Assembly: GCA_965217265.1 (NCBI GenBank)
Contig: CBDCHP010000018.1
Span: forward strand, 930,001-994,000
Origin: JAGRGG01 sp965217265
GTDB lineage: Bacteria; Pseudomonadota; Alphaproteobacteria; Geminicoccales; Geminicoccaceae
Direction: 5' to 3'
DNA: 64,000 bases
Each line of letters opens with the position of its first letter. Within the stretch, counting starts at the first letter, position 1. The notes under the pieces were generated by a model. The model was given only the letters and a program-made list of their open reading frames with translations. It had not been told where the DNA came from and ran no database searches. The translations under genes and the position numbers were made by a program. Positions 1-9,112 of this stretch are shown here, piece after piece.

Positions 1-551
1 CTGCTCTACCTCAGCGGCGTCTCGATGAACCGCACCGCCAAGCTGCTCGGGGTGTCGACCCCCACGGTGCAGGCCTGGATCGAGCGCTTTGCGGAAGTCT
101 ACGCGCAAAAGCCCGAGCCCGAAGGCCGTGCCGTCGTGGTCGAGCTGGACGAGATGTGGCACTACCTCAAAAAAAGCCGAACAAGCTGTGGGTCTGGAAG
201 GCTCGGGATCGTGCTACGGGACGGCTCATCGACTGGGAGCTGGGGGGTCGTGACCGAGCCACCCTTGAACGCCTTCTCAAGCGCCTGAAGCGCTGGGGCG
301 TGCGGCTCTACTGCACCGACGACTGGGCCGCCTACGAGAAGGCGATCCCCCAAGGCCGGCTCTACGTCGGCAAAAAGGAGACCCACGGCATCGAGCGCGA
401 CCACGCCCGCCAGCGGCACTGGCTCGCCCGCTTTCGGCGCCGGTCGATCGTGGTCTCCAAGGCCGTGCGCATGGTGGACGCCTCGATCGCGCTGTTCGCC
501 CGCTTCGGCGGCAACGACAAGATCGGCGACCTCCGGTCTATGCTAGCCTGA
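1..551 (+). mobile_element. IS1-family transposase InsAB', 5'-truncated by window edge, with -1 frameshift
   Basis: The transposase is read in two frames. The first runs from base 1 to about 174 and carries a helix-turn-helix (MNRTAKLLGVSTPTVQAWI) and then DEMW, which holds the first catalytic Asp. The second frame continues to the stop at 549-551 and holds TDDWAAYEKA (second Asp) and HGIERDHARQRHWLARF (Glu). The frames differ by -1 and meet at a run of seven A (169-175), giving the fused peptide MWHYLKKKPNKLWVWKA, which matches the IS1 InsA-InsB' pattern. IS1 is known to use programmed -1 frameshifting at an A-run. The zinc-finger part of InsA lies left of the window. I could not resolve the right inverted repeat; it should fall between 552 and about 575. 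The family call is firm; activity is unknown. Confidence 0.85.
169..175 (+). other. Probable programmed -1 ribosomal frameshift site of IS1
   Basis: There are seven consecutive A at the junction of the InsA-like and InsB'-like frames. In the upstream frame the codons are CTC AAA AAA AGC. Slipping back one base gives AAA AAA AAG CCG, which continues the transposase without a gap in the IS1 family pattern. This is the position and direction known for IS1. Confidence 0.7.
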
Positions 552-575
552 GACCCTCCGAAAAGTATCGGTGCC

Positions 576-950
576 GAACGTGGCCCTGATAAAGATACAA
601 AAATATCAGAAATTTTGAAGGCGGCGATGGGTTCTGTCAACATGCTACCATCGCGTCACACACTCATGATTGATCGATACGTAAATGACATTTGGGAGAC
701 AATGACTGAGATTGTGCGCGTACTGAAACCCTCCGCGAGGGCGACGTTCGTCGTCGGCAACTCATGTCTTAAAGGCGTCTTCATCCGTAATGCAGACGCG
801 GTTGCCAAAGCGGCCGAGCTTCTAGGACTTGAGTCCATTGGACGCTATGAGCGAGAACTGTCTGATCGGAATCGTTACCTGCCTGTTCTAATTGGAGGAG
901 CCTTGGGCAAGCGTATGCGAACTGAGACCATCTTGACCTTCGTGGCCTGA
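576..950 (+). pseudogene. C-terminal remnant of a DNA modification methylase
   Basis: This open stretch is in the same frame as the InsB' part but separated from it by a stop. It encodes about 125 residues that resemble the C-terminal third of N4/N6 adenine-cytosine DNA methylases: EIVRVLKPSARATFVVGNS followed by KGVFIRNADAVAKAAELLGL and a late RELSDRNRYLPV segment. The SAM-binding and catalytic motifs are absent. Base composition is clearly lower in G+C than the flanking genes, which suggests foreign origin. The IS1 copy lies directly 5' of it, so the simplest reading is that IS1 insertion or a related deletion removed the front of the gene. The family call is from motif style only. Confidence 0.6.
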
Positions 951-1071
951 TCTCAAAGCCAGTAAGATTCTTGTATCGTCGATGCTATCCTCTTTCATTG
1001 AATGCCACATTCGGAACCCTTCTCGATGCGGCCGCGTTGTCGGTTTTGGCAAACGGACAGGAGGAAGAACG

Positions 1072-2241
1072 ATGCGCGCGGTGTGCTGGCACGGCAAGAG
1101 CAAGGTTCAGGTCGACAACGTCGATGATCCGACGATCGAGCACCCGCGCGACGCGGTCGTCAAGGTCACCTCGACCGCGATCTGCGGCTCGGACCTCCAC
1201 CTCTTCGACGGCTACATCCCGGCGATGGAGAAGGGCGACGTGCTCGGCCACGAGTTCATGGGCGAGGTGGTCGCGGTCGGGCCCGAGGTCACCAACCTCA
1301 AGGAGGGCGATCGGATCGTCGTGCCGTTCAACATCGCCTGCGGCCGCTGCTTCTTCTGCGAGCACGACCTCTGGTCCTTGTGCGACGAGTCGAACCCCGA
1401 CCACGCCAAGCTGGAGAAGCTCTACGGCCAGTCGGGATCCGGGCTGTTCGGCTACTCGCACCTGTACGGCGGCTACGCCGGCGGGCAGGCCGAGTACGTG
1501 CGCGTCCCGTTTGCCGACACCGGCCACCTCAAGATCCCCGCGCACCTGCCCGACGAGAAGGTGCTCTTCCTGACCGACATCTTCCCGACCGGCTTTCAAG
1601 CGGCCGACAACGCCAACATCCAACCGGGCGACACGGTGGCGGTCTGGGGCTGCGGGCCGGTCGGCCAGTTCGCCATCCGCAGCGCCTTCCTGCTCGGCGC
1701 CGAGCGGGTCATCGCCATCGACCGGGTGCCCGAGCGCCTCGGCATCGCCAAGGCCGCCGACGCCGAGACGATCGACTTCACCCAAACCAACGTCCTCGAA
1801 GCCTTGAAGGAGATGACGAACGGGCGCGGGCCGGATTCGTGCATCGACGCCGTGGGCTTGGAAGCGCACGGGGCCGGCTCGATCGACGCCGTCTACGACA
1901 AGATCAAGGCCGGCCTGATGCTGGAGACCGACCGGCCGCACGTCCTGCGCGAAGCGATCATGGCGTGCCGCAAGGGCGGCACGGTCTCGCTGCCGGGCGT
2001 CTACGGCGGCCTGATCGACAAGTTCCCGATCGGGTCCGCGTTCGCCAAGGGCCTGACCTTCAAGATGGGCCAGACCCACACCCACAAGTACCTGCGCCCG
2101 CTCCTGGAGAAGATCGAGGCCGGCCGGATCGACCCCAGCTTCATCATCACCCACCGCCTCGGCCTCGACGAGGCGCCGGGCGCCTACAAGGACTTCCGCG
2201 ACAAGCGCGACGGCTGCGTCAAGGTGGTGCTCAAGCCGTAG
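1072..2241 (+). CDS. Zinc-dependent alcohol dehydrogenase, formaldehyde-dehydrogenase-like
   Basis: This 389-residue medium-chain dehydrogenase is cytosolic and NAD(P)-dependent. The catalytic zinc site is visible as ICGSDLH (Cys38) and GHEFMGEVV (His60, Glu61). The structural zinc is bound by Cys90, Cys93, Cys96 and Cys104 in CGRCFFCEHDLWSLC. The Rossmann motif GCGPVGQ follows. The extended insert after the structural zinc and the THTHKYLRPLL tail fit the subgroup with Pseudomonas formaldehyde dehydrogenase and dismutase. The start ATG at 1072 has an AGGAGGAA ribosome site 5-6 bases upstream; the frame is open further upstream but without family similarity. The substrate cannot be fixed from sequence. 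The gene stands alone and converges with the chemoreceptor gene. Confidence 0.88.
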   Translation: MRAVCWHGKSKVQVDNVDDPTIEHPRDAVVKVTSTAICGSDLHLFDGYIPAMEKGDVLGHEFMGEVVAVGPEVTNLKEGDRIVVPFNIACGRCFFCEHDLWSLCDESNPDHAKLEKLYGQSGSGLFGYSHLYGGYAGGQAEYVRVPFADTGHLKIPAHLPDEKVLFLTDIFPTGFQAADNANIQPGDTVAVWGCGPVGQFAIRSAFLLGAERVIAIDRVPERLGIAKAADAETIDFTQTNVLEALKEMTNGRGPDSCIDAVGLEAHGAGSIDAVYDKIKAGLMLETDRPHVLREAIMACRKGGTVSLPGVYGGLIDKFPIGSAFAKGLTFKMGQTHTHKYLRPLLEKIEAGRIDPSFIITHRLGLDEAPGAYKDFRDKRDGCVKVVLKP

Positions 2242-2281
2242 AAGGGCGGGTTAGGCGCGACCCGTCCCAGTCGGGGCGGCG

Positions 2282-4249
2282 TCAGGCGGCGTTCTTGCGG
2301 ATGCCGTCGATGAAGCCGCGCACCTGGGTCGTCAGGTCGGAGGCCTGGCGGGAGAGGTCAGCCGTCGCCGAGAGCATCTTCGTCGCGCCCGAACCGGTCT
2401 GCCGGACGGCTTCGGACACGTTGTCGATGGTCGAGGAGACGTCCTTGGTCCGCGACGACGCTTTCTTGATGTTGCGCCCGATCTCCTGGGTCGCCGTGTT
2501 CTGCTGCTCGACCGCCGCCGACACCGCCGCCGAGCCCTCGGCCATCGACTTGATCTTGGTGTTGATCAACTCGATCGCCTCGACGGCGTTGTTGATCTGG
2601 GCCTGGACCGAGTTGATCTGCGAGGCGATCTGGTCGGTGGCGCTGGCGGTCTGGTTGGCGAGGCTCTTGACCTCGGTGGCGACGACGGCGAAGCCCTTGC
2701 CCGCCTCGCCGGCGCGCGCCGCCTCGATCGTGGCGTTCAAGGCCAAGAGGTTGGTCTGCTCGGCGATGCCGGTGATCATCTCGATCACCTTGCCGATCTC
2801 CTTCGCCTTGCCGGCCAAGTCCTTGATCTGGCCGTCGCTCTGGACGGCGGCGTTGGCGGCCTCGTTGGCCATCTGGGTCTGCTCGACGATCTGGCGGCTG
2901 ATCTTGTCGATCGAGGCGCCGAGCGCCTGGGTCGCCTGCGCGACTGATTCGGTGTTGACCGTCGCCTGCTCGGCGGACGCCGCGACCGACGTGGTCTGCT
3001 CGCTGGAGCGCTCGGCCAGCTTCGCCATCGCCTCGGCGTTCGCCTGCATCTCCTTCGCCGCCGCCGAGACCGCGCCGACGATCCCGCCGACCGAGCGCTC
3101 GAACTCCTCGGCCAGCTTGGCGCGCAGCCGCGTCGCCTCGGTGGCGTTGTCCTTGAACACGAGCGTCGCCCGCGCCATCTCGCCGATCTCGTCGTGCTGG
3201 TCAACGCTTGGAATGGTGGTGTCGAGCCTGCCATCGGCGATGGCGCGTATGGCGACGGTGATGCGCTCGACCGGCCCCGCGATGGAGCGGGCGACGAAGA
3301 AGGCGGCGGCGGCGGCAAGCGCGAGGGAGACGACCGAGACGACGATGTCGATCAGCTCCGCCCGCCGGGCGGCGGCCACGACCTGCGGGCCGAGCGCGTC
3401 CTGCTCGGCCTTGACGCTCTGCTTGACGTCCTCGACCAGTCCGGCGATGCGCGGGCCGATGGCGTCCAGCGTGCCCTCGATGATGCCGTTGCGCTCGACG
3501 ATGATCTCGTGGACGTTCTCGAACGCGGTCTCGTAGACCTCCAGACCCTCCCTGAACTCGGCGACGAGCCGGCGCCGGCGGGGGTTTTGCACTTGGGCGT
3601 CCAGCGCGTCGAGCGCCGTCCTGGTGGCGGCCAGCTCCTCGACCGCGCCGGCGTGGTCCGCCTCGCGATTGGAGAGCAAGAAGCGCTGGACGTAGATCCG
3701 GGCCCGCAGGAGTTCTTCTTGCAGGTCGCCGGCGTAGTAGGCGGCGTCGGGATCGCCGTCGGCGTAGGCCGTATCCATCACCTCGCCGATGCGTTCGCGG
3801 ATCTGCGGGCCGGTCTCGTCGAGGATCGCGATCTCTTCGTTGCGCCGGGCCTGCAACGCGACCACCTCGGCGAAGCCCCGCCCGTAGTCGTCGATCTGCG
3901 CCGTGATGGCGTCGACCATCTCGGCCCGCTGGGGGTTCTGGATCTCGACCTGCGCTTGATCGAGGAACGCCTTCGTGGCGGCCAAGCGCTCGTCGACCGT
4001 GGCGATGGCGGACGGGCTCCCGTCGATGACGAAGTCCTTCACCCCGAGCCGGGTCGTCAGCATGTTGGCCTGCAACTCGCCGGCGAGGTTGGTGTCGCGG
4101 GCGAGGTCGCGGTAGCCGATAAAGCCCCGCATGTTGCTCTCGATCGTCAGCCCGGCCAGCGTCGACACGCCGGCGAACAGCAGCATGACGATGCCGAAGC
4201 CGAGATAGATCCGGCTGCGGACCTTCAGGCGGTTCAAGGAATTCATCAT
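2282..4249 (-). CDS. Methyl-accepting chemotaxis protein
   Basis: This 655-residue inner-membrane chemoreceptor has a first membrane helix at about residues 14-35 and a periplasmic helical sensor domain of about 265 residues resembling the helical bimodular type. A second membrane helix lies at about 300-320, followed by a HAMP linker (IAGPVERITVAIRAIADGRL) and a long coiled-coil signalling domain. Its hairpin tip, GEAGKGFAVVATEVKSLA, contacts CheA and CheW. Repeated Ala/Glu-rich heptads flank the tip, with probable methylation sites. The frame extends 11 codons upstream from a TTG, but the ATG at 4249 gives the normal short cytoplasmic lead. The ligand is unknown. No other che genes are in the window, so it must serve a pathway encoded elsewhere. 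Confidence 0.9.
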   Translation of the reverse strand: MMNSLNRLKVRSRIYLGFGIVMLLFAGVSTLAGLTIESNMRGFIGYRDLARDTNLAGELQANMLTTRLGVKDFVIDGSPSAIATVDERLAATKAFLDQAQVEIQNPQRAEMVDAITAQIDDYGRGFAEVVALQARRNEEIAILDETGPQIRERIGEVMDTAYADGDPDAAYYAGDLQEELLRARIYVQRFLLSNREADHAGAVEELAATRTALDALDAQVQNPRRRRLVAEFREGLEVYETAFENVHEIIVERNGIIEGTLDAIGPRIAGLVEDVKQSVKAEQDALGPQVVAAARRAELIDIVVSVVSLALAAAAAFFVARSIAGPVERITVAIRAIADGRLDTTIPSVDQHDEIGEMARATLVFKDNATEATRLRAKLAEEFERSVGGIVGAVSAAAKEMQANAEAMAKLAERSSEQTTSVAASAEQATVNTESVAQATQALGASIDKISRQIVEQTQMANEAANAAVQSDGQIKDLAGKAKEIGKVIEMITGIAEQTNLLALNATIEAARAGEAGKGFAVVATEVKSLANQTASATDQIASQINSVQAQINNAVEAIELINTKIKSMAEGSAAVSAAVEQQNTATQEIGRNIKKASSRTKDVSSTIDNVSEAVRQTGSGATKMLSATADLSRQASDLTTQVRGFIDGIRKNAA

Positions 4250-4390
4250 GGGCTGTTGTCGCTCTGGCCAAACCGGACACAACCCTAGCGCGAAAAACGG
4301 GCCTCAGCAACCGATTAATCTATCTTGGGTAGAACGACGCCGCGACGGCTGGCGCGGATCGAGGCGCGCCGAGGGTTCGACGGACGGATT

Positions 4391-5422
4391 TCAGACGAGC
4401 GGCGGACGCGCGCCGTCCGGCCACCGCGCCGAGCCGCGGACGACGATCTCGCACGGCAGGACGTGGTGCTCGGGCGGGCGGTCGGGCGTGCTCAGGCGGG
4501 ACGCGACGCAGGCGACGGCTTGCTCGACCATGAGGCGCAGCGGCTGGCGCACCGTGGTGAGCGCGTAGCTCGCCCTGGCACCGCCGGGCACGTCGTCGAA
4601 GCCGACGACCGAGACGTCGTTCGGCACCTTGACCCTCCCCTCGAAGCGCAGCGCGTCGATGACGCCCAAGGCCGTCGGGTCGTTGGCGGCGAAGACGGCG
4701 TCGGGGCGGGGGTCGGCTTCGAGCAGGCGAAGACCGGCCCTGTAGCCGCCCGCGTAGGTGAAGTCGCCCGCCTGGGTGATGACCCGCCGCCCCGCCGCCC
4801 GCACGGCCGCCGCGTAGCCTTGGCGGCGTAGGGTGCCGACGGGGCTGTCCCTCGGCCCGGTGACGAAGGCGACGCGGCGGTGGCCGGCGTCGATGAGGGC
4901 CTCGGTCACGCGCCTCGCCGTGCCCGCGTGGTCGCTCGCCACCCGATCGACGAGCGGGTGATCCAGCGCGCGGTTGAGCATGACGAGCGGCGTGCCGGCC
5001 GCGGCGCAGTGGGCGGCGCCGCGTTCGGTCAGCCGGGCGCTGCACACGATCCCGTCGACGCGGTAGGCGAGGAGCGGCGGCAGCGCCCCGTCGGCGATCG
5101 CGTCGTGCTCGACCATGTGCAAGAGCAAATGGTCGCCCCCGGCTTGCAGGGTCTCGGTCATGACGTGCAGGAGTTCGGGGTAGTTCTGGTTGACGTAGTC
5201 GGTGACGACGACGCCGATCAGCCGGGTGCGGCCGGAGATCAGCGAGCGGGCGATGGCGTTGGGGCGGTAGCCGAGTTCCGCCGCCGCCTCGAAGATGCGC
5301 GCTTGCATCGCCGGCGAGATGCTCGCACCGGCCGAGAAGGCGCGGCTCACCGCCGACTGCGATACGCCGGCGAGCCGCGCCACCGCGTAGGACGTCGCCC
5401 GCCGTCCGCCGTTCGAGGTCAC
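4391..5422 (-). CDS. LacI-family transcriptional regulator
   Basis: This 343-residue regulator has an N-terminal helix-turn-helix (ATSYAVARLAGVSQSAVSRA), the hinge ELGYRPNAIARSL, and a periplasmic-binding-protein-like sensor domain ending in the family features AANDPTALGVIDALR, VSVVGFDDVPGG and LTTVRQPLRLM. The start is GTG, ten bases after the RraA stop. It is the last gene of a long same-strand run that includes an ABC sugar importer, so it probably controls that locus in response to an imported solute or its breakdown product. A candidate operator pair is at 17361-17414. The family assignment is firm; the effector is unknown. Confidence 0.92.
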   Translation of the reverse strand: MTSNGGRRATSYAVARLAGVSQSAVSRAFSAGASISPAMQARIFEAAAELGYRPNAIARSLISGRTRLIGVVVTDYVNQNYPELLHVMTETLQAGGDHLLLHMVEHDAIADGALPPLLAYRVDGIVCSARLTERGAAHCAAAGTPLVMLNRALDHPLVDRVASDHAGTARRVTEALIDAGHRRVAFVTGPRDSPVGTLRRQGYAAAVRAAGRRVITQAGDFTYAGGYRAGLRLLEADPRPDAVFAANDPTALGVIDALRFEGRVKVPNDVSVVGFDDVPGGARASYALTTVRQPLRLMVEQAVACVASRLSTPDRPPEHHVLPCEIVVRGSARWPDGARPPLV

Positions 5423-5432
5423 GTCCCGGCCT

Positions 5433-6140
5433 CTAGTGCAGCGCCGTGGAACGACGGATCGCGCTTTTCAGCATCTCGACGTCGAAGTCGGCGGAATCGC
5501 AGGCGTCCAGGATGACGCGCTCCCGGCGGATCACCGCCTCGATGTGGCGCGGCAGGTCGCTCAAGTGGTCGAGCGGGACGACGACGGCGCCGTGGCGGTC
5601 GGCGTGGATCAGGTCGTTCGGGCGCACCTCCAGCCCGAACACCCGGACCGGCACGTCGATCGCCTCGACGTGGACGAAGGCGTGCGCCGGCGTCACCTTG
5701 CCGGCCAGGATGGGAAAGTCCGGCTGAAGCATGTCGAGGTCGCGCACGCAGCCGTTGGTGAGCACGCCCTTGAGGCCCAAGGTCTTATGGATCTTCGCGT
5801 TCAGCTCGCCCCAGTAGGCGGCGACGGGCACGTCGTCCAAATCCTCGACGACGGCGATCCGGCTGCCGCTCCCGCCGGCCATGTGGGCGTAGTAGCCGAG
5901 GCGAAAGTCGAGGTAGGATTTGCTGTCGAGCGCCGTCGGCCGCGTGCCGACGATCTGTGCCGTGCGGGCGAAGCCGACCATCGGCGGCAGGTTCGGGAAC
6001 GGGCACACGAACGTCTCGCGGGTGAAGCCGCCGCCGTAGCGCGTGCCGTAGGCCTCGTCCAGGGCGTTGCAGACGGTGGGCGTGTCGAAGCGGCGCAGCG
6101 CCTCGATCACGGCCTCGATCTCGGGGGCGTCGTCGCTCAT
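5433..6140 (-). CDS. RraA-family protein, possible 4-hydroxy-4-methyl-2-oxoglutarate aldolase-type enzyme
   Basis: This 235-residue protein has the RraA/HMG-aldolase fold. Visible family features are the GELNAKIHKTLGLKGVLTNG loop, the CVRDLD motif (Arg and Asp for pyruvate and divalent metal binding) and PNDLIHADRHGAVVVP near the end. Family members split 2-oxo acids to give pyruvate or decarboxylate oxaloacetate; the name RraA comes from homologues that bind RNase E. In this catabolic locus the aldolase or lyase role is more likely. The ATG at 6140 follows a GGGAGG site. Spacing to the ABC ATPase stop is one base, so the two are surely cotranscribed. The exact substrate is not deducible. Confidence 0.82.
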   Translation of the reverse strand: MSDDAPEIEAVIEALRRFDTPTVCNALDEAYGTRYGGGFTRETFVCPFPNLPPMVGFARTAQIVGTRPTALDSKSYLDFRLGYYAHMAGGSGSRIAVVEDLDDVPVAAYWGELNAKIHKTLGLKGVLTNGCVRDLDMLQPDFPILAGKVTPAHAFVHVEAIDVPVRVFGLEVRPNDLIHADRHGAVVVPLDHLSDLPRHIEAVIRRERVILDACDSADFDVEMLKSAIRRSTALH

Positions 6141-6141
6141 C

Positions 6142-7203
6142 TCAAGCCTCCCGGATGCGGCGACCGGTCTCGGCCTCGAACAGGTAGGCGCGCTCGGGCT
6201 CCAGCCGGACGCCGATCATGGCGTCGAGCGCGTGGCGCTCGCCCTTGGCGCCCTTGACGACGAGGAGGCCGCGGTCGGGCAGGCGCAGCGTCGTCTGGGT
6301 CGCCTCGCCCAGGAGTTCGAACGAATAGACCGGGGCTTTGATGTGGCCGTTCTCGGGCTGACATAAGGCGAGGTCTTCGGGCCGGGCACCCAGGATCACG
6401 CCCGAGCGCGACCCGCCCCCGACGCCCGGCACGCGCACGCCCGCCGCGACGAAGGCGCCGTCGTCGAGGTCGCCTTGGATCAGGTTCATCGCCGGCGAGC
6501 CGATGAAGCCGGCAACGAAGACGTGGTCGGGGTCGTTGTAGATGTCTTCGGGCGTGCCGACCTGCTGCACGCGGCCCTTGTCCATCACCACGACGCGGTC
6601 GGCGAGCGTCATCGCCTCGATCTGGTCGTGGGTGACGTAGACCGTGGTGACGCCCTGTTCGTGGTGCAGGTGCTTGATCTCGGCCCGCATCGAGACGCGC
6701 AACTTGGCGTCCAGGTTGGACAAGGGCTCGTCCATCAAGAACACGCTCGGCTCGCGGACGATGGCGCGCGCCAAGGCGACGCGCTGGCGCTGCCCGCCGG
6801 AGAGCGCCTTCGGCTTGCGGTCGAGCAGGGGCTCGATCTCGACCCGACCGGCGGCGCGGTTGATGCGCTCGGCCTGCTCGGCCTTGGACACGCCGCGGAT
6901 GCGCAACGGATAGCCGATGTTCTCGCGCACGCTCATGTGCGGGTAGAGGCCGTAGTTCTGGAACACCATCGCGACGTCGCGGTCCTTCGGCGCCAAGTCG
7001 TTGACCCGCCGCCCGCCGAACAGGATGTCGCCCGCGGTGACGTCCTCCAGCCCCGCGATCATGCGCATCGTCGTCGTCTTGCCGCAGCCCGAGGGGCCGA
7101 GGAGGACCAGGAACTCGCCGTCGGCGATCTCCATGTCGAAGTCCTTGACCGCCTCGAAGGCGCCCCAGCGTTTGTTGACGCGATCGAGCGTCACCGAGCC
7201 CAT
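6142..7203 (-). CDS. ABC importer ATP-binding protein, UgpC/MsmK/MalK-like
   Basis: This 353-residue ATPase energises carbohydrate uptake on the cytoplasmic face of the inner membrane. Walker A is GPSGCGKTT, the signature is LSGGQRQRVALARA, Walker B is VFLMDEPLSNLD and the switch His is in VYVTHDQIEA. The C-terminal third is the TOBE/OB regulatory domain typical of the sugar and glycerol-phosphate (CUT1) group. The ATG at 7203 has a GGGGAGA ribosome site. It belongs to the run of genes for two permeases and a binding protein, giving one complete importer. The substrate may be a sugar, polyol or sugar-like acid. Confidence 0.93.
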   Translation of the reverse strand: MGSVTLDRVNKRWGAFEAVKDFDMEIADGEFLVLLGPSGCGKTTTMRMIAGLEDVTAGDILFGGRRVNDLAPKDRDVAMVFQNYGLYPHMSVRENIGYPLRIRGVSKAEQAERINRAAGRVEIEPLLDRKPKALSGGQRQRVALARAIVREPSVFLMDEPLSNLDAKLRVSMRAEIKHLHHEQGVTTVYVTHDQIEAMTLADRVVVMDKGRVQQVGTPEDIYNDPDHVFVAGFIGSPAMNLIQGDLDDGAFVAAGVRVPGVGGGSRSGVILGARPEDLALCQPENGHIKAPVYSFELLGEATQTTLRLPDRGLLVVKGAKGERHALDAMIGVRLEPERAYLFEAETGRRIREA

Positions 7204-7226
7204 GCGTGTCTCCCCCTATCGAAGCG

Positions 7227-8051
7227 TCAGCGCACCGCGCCCATGGTCATGCCCTGGACGAAGTGGCGCTGGATGAGCATCGCCAGGACGAACATCGGCA
7301 GCATGACGATGACGCCCGCGGCGGACAGATAGTCCCAGCGCACGCCGGACTCGTCGTTGAAGAGGGCGAGCGCCACCGGCCACGTGCGCATGAACTGCTG
7401 CGAGATCATCAAGGCGAACAGGAACTCGTTCCAGGCCAGGATGAAGCAGAAGATGGCAGCCGTGATGATGCCGGGCGCCGCCATCGGCAGGACGATGTTC
7501 TTGATCACCTGCCAGCGGGTCGAGCCGTCGACCAGGGCCGCCTCCTCGGTGTCGATCGGGATCGCCTCGATGAAGCCCATGATCATCCAGACCGCGAACG
7601 GCGTCACGATCGATAGGTTGATGAGGATCAGCGTGACGTGCCGGTCCAACATGCCCAAGTCGCGCGCGAGCAGGAAGTAGGGGATGATGATCACGACGGC
7701 CGGGACGAACTGGGTGGCCAGGATGGTGAAGAAGGCGACCCGGCCGCCCCGCATCCGAAAGCGGGTGAAGCCGTAGGCGGCGAGCGTGGCGATCGGCACC
7801 GCGATCAGGACGGTGAAGGTCGAGACGACGAGCGAGGAGAGCAGCGCGTCGCCCAGACGGTACTGCGGGTTGCGGAAGATCTCGGCGAAGTTCCGCAAGG
7901 TCGGCTCGAAGACGACCGAGAGGCGGTAGACCTCCTGCTGCGGCTTGAAGGCGGTGATGAACACCCAGACGATCGGGAGCAGGATGAAGACGCCGGCGAG
8001 CACGACGAGGGCGTTGGTGGCGATGGTCCAGTGTCGGTCCCGACGGCGCAT
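7227..8051 (-). CDS. Carbohydrate ABC transporter permease, MalG-type
   Basis: This 274-residue inner-membrane permease has about six hydrophobic segments. The cytoplasmic EAA loop (EAALVDGSTRWQVIKNIVLP) binds the ATPase. The C-terminal IQRHFVQGMTMGAVR is characteristic of MalG-type CUT1 permeases, whose last residues reach the ATPase. It follows the MalF-type permease gene with three bases between stop and start, so translation is probably coupled. Confidence 0.92.
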   Translation of the reverse strand: MRRRDRHWTIATNALVVLAGVFILLPIVWVFITAFKPQQEVYRLSVVFEPTLRNFAEIFRNPQYRLGDALLSSLVVSTFTVLIAVPIATLAAYGFTRFRMRGGRVAFFTILATQFVPAVVIIIPYFLLARDLGMLDRHVTLILINLSIVTPFAVWMIMGFIEAIPIDTEEAALVDGSTRWQVIKNIVLPMAAPGIITAAIFCFILAWNEFLFALMISQQFMRTWPVALALFNDESGVRWDYLSAAGVIVMLPMFVLAMLIQRHFVQGMTMGAVR

Positions 8052-8054
8052 GGC

Positions 8055-8915
8055 TCAGGCCTTCTTGAACACGAGGCGCATGTAGATGAAGGCCATCACC
8101 GCCATCGGAATGATGAGGATCACCGACATGGCGGCGGCCCCGCCGGCATCGGAGTATTTCTGCGCCGTGTAGTAGATGTAAAAGCCCAGCGTCTGCGTGC
8201 CGGGGGCGCCCTGGGTCAGCGTGTAGATCTGGTCGAACATCTTGAGGGCGAAGATGATCTTGAGCACGGTGCAGATCATGATGACCGGCAGGAGGGCCGG
8301 CAAGGTCACGTCGCGAAACACCTGCCAGCGGTTGGCGCCGTCGACCTCGGCCGCTTCCTGCGCGTCCCGCGGCACCGAGGCGAGGCCGCCGATCATGACG
8401 AGGCACAAGAATGGCGCCCAGTTCCAGACGTCGGACGCGATCAGGACGACCAGCGTCAGCACCCGGTCGTTGAGCCAGTTGGCGTCGTTCAGCCCCGGCA
8501 CCCAGTCGAGGGCTTCCGCGAACAGGCCGAAGCCGTCGTTGAACATGAAGCGCCAGGTGTAGCCGACCAGCGCGGCACTCATCGCGAACGGCAGGATGAG
8601 TAGCGAGCGCACGCCCGAGCGCAGCCCGCCGCTAGGCGCGAGGAGGAGCGCCATGCCGAGCGCGATGAGGATGGTCGCGGCCGTGGCGAAGACGGTGAAG
8701 ACGAGCGTGACCCAGACCGACTCCTGAAAGCCCGGATCGCCCAGGATATAGGCGAAGTTTTCCCATCCGACAAACAGGCCGTTGCGCGGGTTGGGCGTGG
8801 TCGAGACGAAATAGAAGGCGTTAACGAGACCGCGCGCGATCGGGAATATCGCCGTCGCGACCACGACCAGGAACGCCGGCAGGATCAGGATGTACTTGAT
8901 CGTGTTGTCGCGCAT
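8055..8915 (-). CDS. Carbohydrate ABC transporter permease, MalF-type
   Basis: This 286-residue inner-membrane permease has six predicted membrane segments and an EAA loop (QEAAEVDGANRWQVFRDVTLP). The start YILILPAFLVVVATAIFPIA is the usual first helix of CUT1 permeases. It pairs with the MalG-type protein encoded next. It is separated from the upstream binding-protein gene by about 200 bases containing a strong hairpin pair at 8948-9052, the arrangement known from malE-malF, where such hairpins favour high binding-protein and lower permease output. Confidence 0.92.
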   Translation of the reverse strand: MRDNTIKYILILPAFLVVVATAIFPIARGLVNAFYFVSTTPNPRNGLFVGWENFAYILGDPGFQESVWVTLVFTVFATAATILIALGMALLLAPSGGLRSGVRSLLILPFAMSAALVGYTWRFMFNDGFGLFAEALDWVPGLNDANWLNDRVLTLVVLIASDVWNWAPFLCLVMIGGLASVPRDAQEAAEVDGANRWQVFRDVTLPALLPVIMICTVLKIIFALKMFDQIYTLTQGAPGTQTLGFYIYYTAQKYSDAGGAAAMSVILIIPMAVMAFIYMRLVFKKA

Positions 8916-8947
8916 GGGGCCTACCCCGACCTGCTTTTCTTCTTCTC

Positions 8948-9052
8948 GTCATCCTCCGGCTTGACCGGAGGATCCATGCCGTAAGCCGCCATTACCGTTG
9001 GGCAAACTCCGCTCCGTAGCCGTGGATCCTCCGGTCGAGCCGGAGGATGACG
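8948..9052. repeat. REP-like inverted hairpin pair between binding-protein and permease genes
   Basis: Two 32-base arms at 8948-8979 and 9021-9052 are inverted copies of each other with few mismatches. Each arm is itself a palindrome of the form TCCTCCGG-loop-CCGGAGGA. Such extragenic palindromes, often beginning GTCATCC and ending GGATCCA, are common in alphaproteobacteria. Here it lies inside an operon, where it could stabilise the upstream mRNA or reduce read-through into the permeases. Confidence 0.85.
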
Positions 9053-9112
9053 ACGGGGGCCGAGGGGGCCGTGCGCCTTTCGGCTTTGACGGGCGGCGCA
9101 CCGGCAACGTCT

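Noticed and set aside
1380..3536. Very long plus-strand open frame of 718 codons across the dehydrogenase and chemoreceptor genes
   Set aside because: It overlaps two well-supported genes in other frames and encodes low-complexity Arg/Pro/Ala-rich sequence, as expected from high-GC shadow frames.
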